From JANJUO01 sp942492935 (GTDB lineage: Bacteria; Bacteroidota; Ignavibacteria; Kapaibacteriales; UBA2268): a DNA stretch of 64,000 nt. Below the pieces are notes generated by a model. That model saw only the letters and a list, made by a program, of their open reading frames with translations. It was not told the origin of the DNA and searched no databases. A program made the position numbers and the translations under genes. The DNA lies in assembly GCA_942492935.1 (NCBI GenBank), contig OW818654.1, positions 2,666,001 to 2,730,000 of the forward strand, written 5' to 3'. Of the stretch, positions 1 to 8,813 are shown piece by piece. The first letter of the stretch is position 1. Each line of letters starts with the position of its first letter.

Positions 1-820
1 TTTGAATATCATAATTGATACCAATATTATTTGTTATTCTTGCAATCCTATCTAAATCATTGATTTCCTGAGCTTTTTCTAAAACTTGAAAATTATGATT
101 GTTTGACAATTCGTATTCAGAAATATTCGAATATAGATTGGCTAATTCCATATTTGCAACAATAAAAAAATGTATGTTATTGAATTTTTTTGATAAATCT
201 ACTGCTTTTTTTAGAATAGTAATCGCACTATCATTTTTACTTTGCCTTATTAGCAAACCACCTTGACTTATTAAAACTTCAATTTCTAAATCAGGTTTTC
301 TTTCATTTTTGAATATATCAATCGCTTTTGCATAAAAAGTGGTTGCTAAATCGTAATTTTTTTGTGAATAGTTGTAATTTCCCATAACTAAATAATATTG
401 CCCAATTCCTTCGGCATCATTTAGTTTTTCAAATATTGCTTTTGCATTTTCTATGTTAGTTTTTGCATCTTCCCATAATCTTTTTTTTCCGTATGCTTTT
501 GCAATTATTGTATGAAATTTTGCAATCAAAATATCTGCATCGATTTTCTCTGCCAATATAATTCCTTTATTTGCATATATGAGAGAAGAATCGGCAGAAA
601 TATTAAGAAAATGTTCTGCTGTTTCTATTATTAATTTTATTTTATTTTTATCTGTTTTTGCATACTGAATTTCATTCTTTAAACTATCAATTATTTGAAT
701 AGGAGACTTTACAACTACCTGTTTGCCTGCAAATCCTTGTTTGATTGATGACTTTTGGGCGAATGAACCAGAAATAATCAGTAAAAATAATATAAAAGTT
801 CTAATCATCAATTTTTTCAT
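1..820 (-). CDS. TPR-repeat exported protein, C-terminus outside the window
   Basis: The frame is open from an ATG at 820 to the left edge, so only the first 273 residues are visible. The protein begins with a signal peptide (MKKLMIRTFILFLLIISGSF, then AQ). Helical repeats follow with the tetratricopeptide look (alternating small and aromatic residues, for example GQYYLVMGNYNYSQKNYDLA). The arrangement resembles the N-terminal half of the TPR kinase at 42373-45213, so a membrane-anchored sensor with C-terminal output is likely, but the output domain is not in view. The TPR region probably binds proteins or peptides in the periplasm. Calling it a kinase is inference; the TPR and signal-peptide calls are direct from translation. 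Confidence 0.8.
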   Translation of the reverse strand, partial: MKKLMIRTFILFLLIISGSFAQKSSIKQGFAGKQVVVKSPIQIIDSLKNEIQYAKTDKNKIKLIIETAEHFLNISADSSLIYANKGIILAEKIDADILIAKFHTIIAKAYGKKRLWEDAKTNIENAKAIFEKLNDAEGIGQYYLVMGNYNYSQKNYDLATTFYAKAIDIFKNERKPDLEIEVLISQGGLLIRQSKNDSAITILKKAVDLSKKFNNIHFFIVANMELANLYSNISEYELSNNHNFQVLEKAQEINDLDRIARITNNIGINYDIQ

Positions 821-1254
821 ATATCACAACCAACTTTACAATAGTCCATTATACAAATATAATAAAATATTTTAAATTCAAACTAATTTATTTTGATTAG
901 AAATTTGAGAAAACTTAGTCAATAATAACATTAATTGAGTTTGAAATTTCCATTTTATTAGTGAACTGTTTTTTTAAATTTGAAAATGTGTAATATTTGT
1001 AACTATTAGAATACTTTATGTAACATTTCATATATGATTCTAACATAATTTTGTACTTTACGAATTGTAATAAAACTAAATATATGAAAATCATCATAAA
1101 AGAGTTACAGGTATTGAAAGCCAGTATCAAGAGAACAAAGCAGAAAATCCGTGAACCTACTTGATAGAACTATAATAATTACTTAAATGTTTACCAAAAA
1201 TACTATTATTAGTTGAATTAAAAATTTTTATTAACCAATTTAGAAGATACTATA
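821..1254. other. Intergenic region, no recognised gene
   Basis: This 434-bp AT-rich stretch lies between two divergent genes and should hold both promoters. A 71-codon minus-strand frame at 915-1130 has no family likeness and low-complexity composition, so I do not call it. I see no RNA gene or strong hairpin here. Confidence 0.5.
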
Positions 1255-1857
1255 ATGACAGAAATTAAAATTGAAAAGAAAAAGACATTTATACCTTGGA
1301 TAATTGCAGGTGTAATAATATTGATTTTGATTGTTTATTTCTTTATGCTCAAAGATAACAAAGAAGAAGTAAAGGAAGTACAAAAAACAAATAAAGTGCT
1401 TCCAGAAGTTAAAACAGATTTAATAGATGTCAAAGAGAATAACAGCATAATTGCAAGTTATATCAATTTTGTCGAAAATGATAAAAACAATATGACTCTC
1501 GACCATAAATTTACTAATGCGGCTCTTTTGAAATTGACAGACGCAGTTGAAGCAATGTCAATTGAGATAAAATATGACATACAGCGTGATTTGGTCGAAT
1601 TAAAACAGCATATTAGCACGATTACGAAAGACCCATATATAAATACTCACGCGGACACTATCCGAAAGGCATGTGAACACTTAACGAATATAATGAAAAA
1701 TATGCAACAATACAGATTTCCATCATTAGAAAATGATATTGTTGAGTTGATAAAAGCATCAGAGGCAATTAATCCTGATGTTTTAGCATTAAAACAAAAA
1801 GATGCTGTAAAAAATTACTTTAGAAAAGCTGCGGAATTACTTAAAAAAATGAATTAA
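1255..1857 (+). CDS. Hypothetical single-pass membrane protein
   Basis: A 200-residue protein that I do not recognise. A lysine-rich cytoplasmic start (residues 1-12) is followed by one hydrophobic helix (about 13-32, IPWIIAGVIILILIVYFFML). A charged linker and a mostly helical soluble domain (about 60-200) come next, so the bulk is probably periplasmic. The PRC-barrel gene starts 21 bases downstream on the same strand, so the two are probably co-transcribed. The helical domain has no cysteines or evident catalytic motif. A structural or sensory role at the membrane is possible but unsupported. Confidence 0.7.
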   Translation: MTEIKIEKKKTFIPWIIAGVIILILIVYFFMLKDNKEEVKEVQKTNKVLPEVKTDLIDVKENNSIIASYINFVENDKNNMTLDHKFTNAALLKLTDAVEAMSIEIKYDIQRDLVELKQHISTITKDPYINTHADTIRKACEHLTNIMKNMQQYRFPSLENDIVELIKASEAINPDVLALKQKDAVKNYFRKAAELLKKMN

Positions 1858-1878
1858 TTATTCAAAGGAAATAAAATT

Positions 1879-2400
1879 ATGGAAGAGCTTAAAAAAAATC
1901 TTTTTTATCTAGCAGAATTGCCTGACTATCAAGTTGCTTCAGATTACAGTGATGTAAGAGGTTGGGATGTAATGGATGCAGATTATCGCTATATAGGAAA
2001 AGTTACAGGACTTTTGGTAAACAAGATTGAAGAACGTGTTGTTTACTTAGATGTTGAGATTGATAAATCAATTATTGAAGAAGGACACAATACTTATGAG
2101 ATATCTGCAAGTAAAGGAGTTCATGAATTTCTAAACAAAGAAGGTGATGACCATTTAATCATTCCAATCGGAATGGCGATATTAGATGAAGAGAATAATA
2201 AAGTAACAACGAAAGAAATCAATTATATATCTTTTACAAAAGCAAAACGATTCAACAAAGATGCTATTATTGAGCCAGATTATGAGCTAAATTTGTTACG
2301 TTATTACAACAAAGATAATAGTCTAAACAATTTAGTCTATGACGAATGGTTTTACAAACGAAAAGAATTTGAAAATGCAATGCGTTTGAGAAATATTTAG
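1879..2400 (+). CDS. PRC-barrel domain protein
   Basis: 173 residues. The N-terminal half carries the PRC-barrel signature: DVRGWDVMDADYRYIGKV, followed by a strand-rich V-Y-L-D-V-E segment and the closing HLIIPIGMAIL (about residues 25-115). PRC-barrels are small beta barrels found in the photosynthetic reaction centre H subunit, RimM and many small stress-related proteins. The C-terminal about 60 residues are charged and aromatic (YNKDNSLNNLVYDEWFYKR) and lack a known domain. Like the H subunit it may pack against a membrane protein, and the preceding membrane-protein gene is an obvious candidate partner (inference). No signal peptide is seen, so it is predicted to be cytoplasmic. Confidence 0.8.
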   Translation: MEELKKNLFYLAELPDYQVASDYSDVRGWDVMDADYRYIGKVTGLLVNKIEERVVYLDVEIDKSIIEEGHNTYEISASKGVHEFLNKEGDDHLIIPIGMAILDEENNKVTTKEINYISFTKAKRFNKDAIIEPDYELNLLRYYNKDNSLNNLVYDEWFYKRKEFENAMRLRNI

Positions 2401-2419
2401 TAATTTCTGAAAAAAATAT

Positions 2420-2462
2420 TTGGGCTCAATTAATTAATTTTACATTAATTAATTGAGTCCAA
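2420..2462 (+). terminator. Hairpin downstream of the PRC-barrel gene
   Basis: An 18-bp stem (TTGGGCTCAATTAATTAA with its complement, one G-T mismatch) closes a 7-nt loop 20 bases after the stop codon at 2400. There is no long T-run after it, so it could be a Rho-independent-like or mRNA-end-protecting structure rather than a classical terminator. Confidence 0.45.
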
Positions 2463-2570
2463 ATTATCTTGATTTCAAAATCAGTATATTCTATTATTAT
2501 GAATTTTTAGTTTGGATATTAATTGATAGAACATTTTTTTAGATGAAAAAATACTAATTAATTGTGAATT

Positions 2571-2606
2571 CCTTGGAAATCCCGATTGGGATTATATCAA
2601 TGTAAT
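2571..2606 (+). repeat. Dispersed AATCCC-N4-GGGATT palindromic repeat, copy A
   Basis: The stretch CTTGGAAATCCCGATTGGG followed by ATTATATCAATGTAAT belongs to a family with related copies near 28437, 28621, 48060, 49981 and 59166 in this window. The shared core is CTTGAAAATCCC-N4-GGGATTA with an AT-rich tail. It sits exactly where the missing upstream part of the mrp reading frame should be. Confidence 0.6.
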
Positions 2607-2613
2607 AGATAAA

Positions 2614-2789
2614 TTCATCCATTGAATATCAGTATGAGAGAAAAAAATGATGGCGGCAAACCAATTGTTCTTTCAGAAGAAGGCAATCAAGCTGATATTC
2701 TAAAGGAAATTACAGCAAAAGTGGTAAGAGAAATAGAACTTAAAAATTATAAAATAACAAATTCACAGAGTTTAGAAATATCGATATAA
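2614..2789 (+). pseudogene. mrp: 3' remnant of mrp/apbC (Fe-S cluster carrier P-loop ATPase)
   Basis: From an ATG at 2634 a 51-codon frame reads MREKNDGGKPIVLSEEGN and ends with KVVREIELKN before its own tail. This matches the C-terminal end of Mrp/ApbC ATPases (I-P-L-x-x-x-I-R-E-x-x-D-x-G-x-P, then V-V-R-Q-V). The homology continues upstream of the ATG (HPLNIS) to a stop at about 2611. The whole P-loop domain is absent from the 230 bases before, which hold a hairpin and a dispersed repeat. The nfu frame begins two bases after this stop, as in intact mrp-nfu operons. I read it as a 5'-deleted, non-functional remnant. Confidence 0.7.
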
Positions 2790-2858
2790 TTATGATTGAA
2801 TTAACTGATATAGAACTAAAAGAAAAAGTGATTGAAATTTTTGAGAAAATTCGTCCCC

Positions 2859-2868
2859 ACCTTCAAGA
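2859..2868 (+). repeat. Target-site duplication, left copy
   Basis: ACCTTCAAGA here is repeated perfectly at 4388-4397 on the other side of the insertion sequence. The 10-bp length fits the IS4/IS231 group. Confidence 0.92.
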
Positions 2869-4387
2869 TAATGGCACTTGAATAGTGCGATTATGCATAT
2901 TTTTGATATTTGCCAGTTTTGGTTTTCCGTTCAAAATGCCTACCTAACCTCTTAGGAATTATATGACGTAAGATTTTATTCTGAAGCAAATCCATTTCTT
3001 CCCGGAGACCATCTTTGGTATATTCGCCCTTTCTTGTCCATAAATACTGTCTTACCAGCCTCAAGGTATTTTTGAATGAGACCTCTTTCGGGGGAAAAAC
3101 CACTGTTCTCAGTGGTTTTTGCTATGATTTTTCTCATCAAATTGTATGCTGTTAATGCTGTCAGCAGTTCTTTCATTACTAAATCAGGCTTCTTGCTTCT
3201 TACCACATTGATATCCATTAATGTTTTGATTTCTCTTATACTTATTTCAATATCCCATCTTGTAAAGAATTTTGATACTATTTCTGCCATTCTTATTTTT
3301 TCATCCATTATTGAAGTGAACATTACATATTCTTTACCCGGATTCATTGGATCTTCAAAACTTAAACGCCTCATTAATATTGTCTCTGGTAACTTTTCTT
3401 CATCTGGTAACCACTCTGGATGAGCTGTCCTTTTTAGCTCTACTATTTCATCACCCTGACTTATTTCTCTTATTTTTTTATATGTTCGTGTTCTTTTGCC
3501 TGGTACTATAATTTCAAGACAATATTTTTGTATCAAATAGAAAATTGCATATGTACAATATAAATCATCCGCTAATAATAATGTACCTTTTGCTATCTTA
3601 TGTAACATTTTAAAAATTAACGATAACTCGGATACATTACGGCTGCCTAATTCAAAATGTTTTATTCCGCCGCCGCCCTGTTCAATCAATACTTGTAGTA
3701 AACCCTGCGGATAAGATGATTGGTAATTCTCTGAACCGCTCTTTACATCGTAATGTTCTCTTAATTCCTTGCTGTCTTGCATTTGGATGTATGTCCCATC
3801 GGTGATTACAACACGCATACCTTTCCATTTATTATTTATTTTGATATTTTCAAAGTTTGCTGAGTCTTCATATACCATTTTGACTAATTCTATATCCAGT
3901 CGCTGTCTTGCTGTTGTATAACTGCCTGTATTTGTTGATATATCTTGTAATTTACTTTTAGCTACCAGTCTATTATACGTCTTTGGTTTTCCACGCTTTT
4001 TTCCTGTTTCTTTATCTTTTTCTATTAATTCTGCTACGTTTTGTTTTATTAAAGGGATTGATCTATTATGTATTTCTGCATAGATGTTTACAGCATTTTG
4101 TAAACTTTTATCCTCTTGTGTTGCACTGATTAACATTGTAAGTAAAGTTGTTTCATCTGTGAATATTCTATTTCTTCGTTCTTTTTTTGATGGATAACTC
4201 GCTATCTTTTCTTCAGGCAAATACTCTTTAAATACTCCGATTAATTCACTTCGTAGTAATTCTTGTATTTGTATTGTCAATTCTAAAGAATAATTTAATG
4301 TCATTATTTTGCCTTTTATAATTTTTGCAATTTTTAAAATACAAATATAATAAAATTATTCTTATTCGCACTATTCAAGTGCCATTA
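2869..4387. mobile_element. IS4-family insertion sequence, complete, 1519 bp
   Basis: Terminal inverted repeats of 22 bases, TAATGGCACTTGAATAGTGCGA, stand at both ends (2869-2890 and the complement at 4366-4387). They are flanked by a perfect 10-bp direct duplication. The element carries one transposase gene on the minus strand that fills nearly its full length. Perfect ends and duplication indicate recent insertion. The element disrupts nfu. No passenger genes are present. Confidence 0.93.
2891..4304 (-). CDS. IS4-family DDE transposase, apparently +1 frameshifted
   Basis: From ATG 4304 the main frame runs 442 codons to 2976. It shows the IS4 catalytic layout: D169 in VVITDGTY, a second acidic centre in LLLADDLY (D246/D247), and E353 in FFTRWDIEISIREIK, which fits the Y(2)R(3)E(6)K signature with F for Y. 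The basic IS4-type tail is missing from that frame but present in another: EVSFKNTLRLV onward to PKRLGRHFERKTKTGKYQKY, ending at 2891 next to the terminal repeat. The frames meet at a T5C5 run near 3092-3101 (minus-strand coding), where a +1 shift would give a protein of about 468 residues. It could be a programmed shift, an inactivating indel or a sequencing error. The frame junction is inferred from family resemblance. Confidence 0.88.
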
Positions 4388-4397
4388 ACCTTCAAGA
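4388..4397 (+). repeat. Target-site duplication, right copy
   Basis: ACCTTCAAGA, identical to 2859-2868, borders the right inverted repeat of the insertion sequence. Confidence 0.92.
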
Positions 4398-4658
4398 AGA
4401 TGGTGAGAATATTGAATTTGTGAATAATGAGGATAATACAAAAATTCTCAAAATTAGAATACTTGGCAGTTGTGCCGATTGTCCGCTTGCTATGATGACA
4501 TTGGGAGCTGGAATTGAATGTGTAACAATTCAGAAAATCCCCCAAATTAAACGAATTGAAAAATTAAAATAAATAATTCCGTAGATTTACTTATAAATAG
4601 ACTGATTATAACTCCGATATTAATAATTGAGTTGATTATTTACATTTAATTTTTTGTT

Positions 4659-5069
4659 ATGAATATCAGTAGTAATATTTCACCTAATAATTACAAGAAT
4701 CTTTCAAATATTGAAAGTGAAAAGATATTGATGCGTAAACTTCGAGCAAAGAATGATGAAATTAAGAATATAAAAACAGCAATAAATTCACTTACTGCTG
4801 AAAATCATGAATACCAAGATTATGCTTCTGAAATTGACCAAGCAAGAAGTCAATATAGCGTTATATTAAATAAACTAAATACTATAAGAGCAAGAAATAA
4901 AAAAGAACAGATGAATCTTAAAAAAGCAGATATACATAAGAATAATGAAGAAAAATTTAATATTGAAAAAAATAAATTGAAATTCACATATTTAAATGAT
5001 ATTGGTGATAATAATATCAAATCAGCCAAACTAAACTACAAAACTGTTGTACTTGATACTTATGTTTAA
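4659..5069 (+). CDS. Hypothetical coiled-coil protein
   Basis: 136 residues, unrecognised. From about residue 18 to 100 it is highly charged and helical with heptad-like spacing of I/L (ILMRKLRAKNDEIKNIKTAI), a pattern typical of a cytoplasmic coiled coil. There is no signal peptide, membrane helix or cysteine. It stands alone between the nfu remnant and a convergent permease gene. The small size and coiled coil are compatible with a chaperone or structural adaptor (flagellar FliJ/FlgN-like proteins look similar), but no motif confirms that. Confidence 0.6.
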   Translation: MNISSNISPNNYKNLSNIESEKILMRKLRAKNDEIKNIKTAINSLTAENHEYQDYASEIDQARSQYSVILNKLNTIRARNKKEQMNLKKADIHKNNEEKFNIEKNKLKFTYLNDIGDNNIKSAKLNYKTVVLDTYV

Positions 5070-5225
5070 TAACATTCTTTTGATAAAAAATATTTGATAA
5101 AATAATATTGAAATGATATTTCACGAGGTTCAAGCCCTATGAAAGTTGATTTAATTTATACTTGAGCAACAGATTGCTAAGTCAATAACAAGATTTTCAT
5201 GAAAAAAAACATGAATTAATTTAAT

Positions 5226-6515
5226 CTATTTTTCTTCATTCAAAAGTCCAGTTTTTCTAAAAGCAAATATCAACAACGATAAAACTACTCCAAATATTGC
5301 TGCGAGAGCCATACCTTTTAATTGAACAGTACCAATATTTACACTTGCTCCGCTTACTCCAGCTACAAAGGTTACTGCACCCAAGACCATATTACTATTT
5401 TTACTGAAATCAACCTTTTGCTCCACATAAATTCTAAATCCCTGAACAACAATTACTCCATACAATAAAAATGTAATTCCACCCATCACCGGGGTTGGTA
5501 TTGTTGATATTGCTGCAGAAATTTTTCCAATAATTGAAAAAAGAATTGCAAGTACTGCTGCACCTCTGATTACCCAAACCGAATAAACACGAGTTATAGC
5601 CATAACTCCAATATTTTCACCATAAGTAGTATTTGGTGGAGAACCTGCAAATCCAGAAAGCAAATTGCTTATTCCATCACCAAGTAAAGAACGATGTAAA
5701 CCAGGGTCTTTCATCAAATCTTTACCAGTAATTTTACTTGTTACAATCAAATGGCTGATATGTTCAGCAAAAACTACTACACAAGCAGGTGCAATTATAA
5801 TTATTGCATTAATATCAAAAACAGGCAAATGAAATTTAGGCAAAGCAAACCAATTTGCGTTTATTATAGCTAAAGTATCTACCATACCCATTGTAAGTGC
5901 AAGCAAATAACCAGCAATTACTGCAATTAAAATGGGTATTACTTGCATAAATCCCCTGAAAATTAACGAACCAATTATTCCAATAAATAATGTGAACATT
6001 GAAACTATAATTACATCTGTTGATGGTTGAAATGCAGCAACTAACTGTCCTGTTTCAGCTGGAAATGGTGCAAGACCTGCCTGTTGTGCCGCTACTGGTG
6101 CAAGTTCCAAACCGATAATTGCTACAACGGCACCCATAACAGCGGGTGGCATAACAATATCAATCCATCTTATACCAAAGCGTTTTACGATGAATGAAAT
6201 TAAAATAAAGAATAAACCAAAAAAGATAAAACCTGATTGGGCATTATTGAAACTACCCAATGTTGTCATTATTAGAATTGTAGGTGCTATAAATGCAAAA
6301 CTTGAACCCAAATAAGCAGGTATTCCACCTTTTGTTACAATCGAATAAATCAAAGTTCCTATACCATTCATCAGTAAAGCAATAGCAGGGTCTATACCTA
6401 ATAAAATGGGTACAAGTATCGTTGCCCCAAACATTGCAGTTAAATGTTGAAAACTAAGCGGTAAGCTCTCAATTATTGGCAGTTTTTCATCAATCCCTAT
6501 AATTCTTCTTTGCAT
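5226..6515 (-). CDS. uraA: Uracil/xanthine permease, NCS2 family
   Basis: 429 residues with about 12-14 hydrophobic segments. It begins QRRIIGIDEKLPIIESLPLSFQHLTAMFGATILVPILLGI, the typical start of UraA-like NCS2 carriers (shown here only in outline). It contains the mid-protein PACVVVFAEHISH segment, whose glutamate corresponds to the conserved substrate-binding position, and GFAGSPPNTTYGENIGVMAIT, the family's second signature. The protein would import uracil or a related nucleobase with protons across the inner membrane. It is monocistronic on the minus strand. Substrate choice between uracil and xanthine cannot be settled from sequence reading, although NTTYGEN is the form usual in uracil carriers. 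Confidence 0.9.
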   Translation of the reverse strand: MQRRIIGIDEKLPIIESLPLSFQHLTAMFGATILVPILLGIDPAIALLMNGIGTLIYSIVTKGGIPAYLGSSFAFIAPTILIMTTLGSFNNAQSGFIFFGLFFILISFIVKRFGIRWIDIVMPPAVMGAVVAIIGLELAPVAAQQAGLAPFPAETGQLVAAFQPSTDVIIVSMFTLFIGIIGSLIFRGFMQVIPILIAVIAGYLLALTMGMVDTLAIINANWFALPKFHLPVFDINAIIIIAPACVVVFAEHISHLIVTSKITGKDLMKDPGLHRSLLGDGISNLLSGFAGSPPNTTYGENIGVMAITRVYSVWVIRGAAVLAILFSIIGKISAAISTIPTPVMGGITFLLYGVIVVQGFRIYVEQKVDFSKNSNMVLGAVTFVAGVSGASVNIGTVQLKGMALAAIFGVVLSLLIFAFRKTGLLNEEK

Positions 6516-6767
6516 AAATAATTCTCTAAATTAAATTTTAAATCAATTTTCTGTTTTATAAAAAAGAACAATTTTTACTTAGCAAAAGTAATAAGAATTT
6601 TTCATTTGTAATTAGATATTATTTACATTTTTTAGAAATTTACCAAATAATAACCATTAAAAGGTAATTATAATAGGTTTAAATGTTGTAGGTCCCAAAT
6701 ATTTTACGTAAAAAATCCCTAAATTAAAAATAATATCATAGACTAATAGTATCATAATAGTTGGTAT

Positions 6768-8756
6768 CTATTTCATTATTTGAATTTTTCTAATGATTTC
6801 ATTTCTATCATATTGTATTTTTAAAAAATACGAACCTTGCGATAATGATTGATTTTCATTATTTTTTAATTCAAGAATTAAAAAATTGAATCCATTTAAT
6901 ATTTTATAATCTTTTGAATAGATATTTTTTCCAGAATTATCATACAATTTACATTCAATTGTGGTTGTATTTTTTGTGAAAATGGAAAGATTAAGTAATT
7001 CAGAAGTAGGATTCGGTCCAATTTTCCAATCAAAATTTAATGTTGTGTCTAATTTAGGTAAAATGATTGAATTTGAAAAAACGCCTTGACTCATATCATA
7101 ATAAGAACCTGTTTCAGAATTAATTAGTTTTACAGCACGAACAACATATTGAACTTCACCTAATTCATCTGAATTATCAAGATAAAAATTATCTTTTATC
7201 AAAACATCATTAATTTTTTTAAATCTACTACTAAAAGTTAAATTTCTACTGTAAATATTATAACCTAAAATACTATCCTTTGAGTGATTCCATTTAATGT
7301 GTGCAATATTATTTTCAATAGTTGCTATACAAGATGAAGGTGGAGCGATGTATCTCATTTTAAGAGATGGGTCTCCTAATAGTGAAATATGAGTTGCCCG
7401 TCTATAATAAGGGCTGATTGCAGGGTAATCATTTGCAAAATTGTTCTGACTTAATAATGTAACATCTCCAAATGTTTCTCCCATTCCAAGTGTATGAAGA
7501 AACCAAAAAGGACGAGCTGCCCAAAAAGAAATTAGCCCAGTTGGTTCTCCAAAAATTGCTGAACGTAACAAGTTATTTTCTGAATCCCAGTCGCCATTAT
7601 ATGAGCCGAAAATAGCTGAAAAAGTAGCATTAAATGGGAAATTTGCATATTCTTCTGAGTAAGCATTATCCCAAGTGCTTATATAGCTACCGGGTCCATC
7701 GCAATACATCCACAAATACTTTTTTTTCCGTATGGCTTCACGTGCAAATTCCGTACTGATTCGATTTCCAAAAAGTGCTGTAAAATTCATCCATCCCATG
7801 GCAGCAAATGATTCTTTGTATTCAATATCGAAACGATGACTAATAATAGCACTATCAGCAATCTCTACTAATTTATGTCTGAAACTATGATTTTTAATGA
7901 AATAGTTTTTAATTAGTTCAACTTCATTTTTTTTAAAATAGGGTAAGTTAAAGGCATCAACTCTTCCAATGGCAATTTCAACATCTGAATCATGATAATA
8001 TTGGTCAAATTTATAGTCGTTAGGAACATTTTTATTTCTTTCTTCAATTGCATTTGTTTGTGTTATTGTATCTGTCCAATTTCCTCCAAATACTCCATAA
8101 TATAAATCAGAGGGCCAAGCACCACGGTGGTCAGAATGACCATCAAATGCAATTGTTCCCGTATAAGCTACTGGTATTCTTCCTACCAACAAAGCAGCTG
8201 AAAAATCAGGATAAAACACTTTGTAGGAGTCAAACCTATTCTTCAAATATTTGACTTTTTCAGGTGAAAAGTTTTCTGCTCTTGGAATTGTTGAATCAAT
8301 TACTACATTCCAACCATCTCCTTCCAAATCTTGTTTATATTGTGAAATTTCAGAATTAATTAATGAATAGATAGTATTGTCAACAAAAACAATAAAAGTA
8401 CCTCGATTTTCAATTAATGGTTTTTCTATACTTGCATTAATGTACCCATAAGCAGAAAAATCAGCTCTATAATTCTCAATTTGATATTCATACGAAATTC
8501 CTTTTTTTATATTTACATCAGTCCATTGATAAACGGCACTATCAGTCCTACCGATTTCTGTGAATTTCTGCTCCATTCTTTCTTTTCTCGAAATAACATA
8601 ATAAAGAGCATTGGTATCTTGCTCCCATTTTAATTTTATGCTTGGAGTATTGGTATTATCAAATTCAGTAGTAATAAAAACAGCTCTTTCTTTGATAGTG
8701 TTTTGTGAATTTAATATTCCAAATGCTAATAATAAAGCAAAAATAATTTTAAGCAT
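6768..8756 (-). CDS. Gingipain-fold (C25-like) T9SS cargo protein, probably catalytically dead
   Basis: 662 residues: a signal peptide (MLKIIFALLLAFGILNS), a fibronectin-III-like segment (about 35-115), a C25-peptidase-like domain (about 120-470; LLVGRIPVAYTG, DVEIAIGRVDAF), a second FN3-like stretch (about 480-570), and a type-A T9SS sorting domain (about 578-662; WKIGPNPTSELLNL to GSYFLKIQYD). In gingipains the catalytic histidine lies in a GHGS loop and the cysteine in ACVNGDF. Here the matching loops read DGPGS (P355) and GSYNGDW (S385), so both catalytic residues appear replaced. It should be secreted to the cell surface through T9SS. A binding or structural role is inferred. The alignment is by eye. 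Confidence 0.8.
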   Translation of the reverse strand: MLKIIFALLLAFGILNSQNTIKERAVFITTEFDNTNTPSIKLKWEQDTNALYYVISRKERMEQKFTEIGRTDSAVYQWTDVNIKKGISYEYQIENYRADFSAYGYINASIEKPLIENRGTFIVFVDNTIYSLINSEISQYKQDLEGDGWNVVIDSTIPRAENFSPEKVKYLKNRFDSYKVFYPDFSAALLVGRIPVAYTGTIAFDGHSDHRGAWPSDLYYGVFGGNWTDTITQTNAIEERNKNVPNDYKFDQYYHDSDVEIAIGRVDAFNLPYFKKNEVELIKNYFIKNHSFRHKLVEIADSAIISHRFDIEYKESFAAMGWMNFTALFGNRISTEFAREAIRKKKYLWMYCDGPGSYISTWDNAYSEEYANFPFNATFSAIFGSYNGDWDSENNLLRSAIFGEPTGLISFWAARPFWFLHTLGMGETFGDVTLLSQNNFANDYPAISPYYRRATHISLLGDPSLKMRYIAPPSSCIATIENNIAHIKWNHSKDSILGYNIYSRNLTFSSRFKKINDVLIKDNFYLDNSDELGEVQYVVRAVKLINSETGSYYDMSQGVFSNSIILPKLDTTLNFDWKIGPNPTSELLNLSIFTKNTTTIECKLYDNSGKNIYSKDYKILNGFNFLILELKNNENQSLSQGSYFLKIQYDRNEIIRKIQIMK

Positions 8757-8813
8757 ATTTCAAAAAGTATTAGTAAAAACTATAATAACACAATAAGATT
8801 GATTTTGTTTCAA

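Larger units (their letters stand above)
2792..4572 (+). pseudogene. nfu: Nfu-type Fe-S scaffold gene, interrupted by an IS element
   Basis: The first part (2792-2868) reads MIELTDIELKEKVIEIFEKI, then RPHLQ. The second part (4398-4572) continues EDGENIEFV and contains the Nfu metal-binding motif C-A-D-C within LGSCADCPLAMMTLG. Removing the IS and one copy of the 10-bp duplication gives exactly 84 codons, a normal 83-residue Nfu domain. The family assembles and delivers Fe-S clusters, with the CxxC pair bridging a cluster between subunits. The insertion follows codon 25, so no functional protein is expected. The otherwise intact frame shows that the insertion is recent. Confidence 0.9.

Noticed and set aside
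915..1130. 71-codon minus-strand frame
   Set aside because: Low-complexity, no family likeness, lies in a promoter region between divergent genes.
3076..3423. 115-codon plus-strand frame inside the IS
   Set aside because: It is the antisense shadow of the transposase gene.
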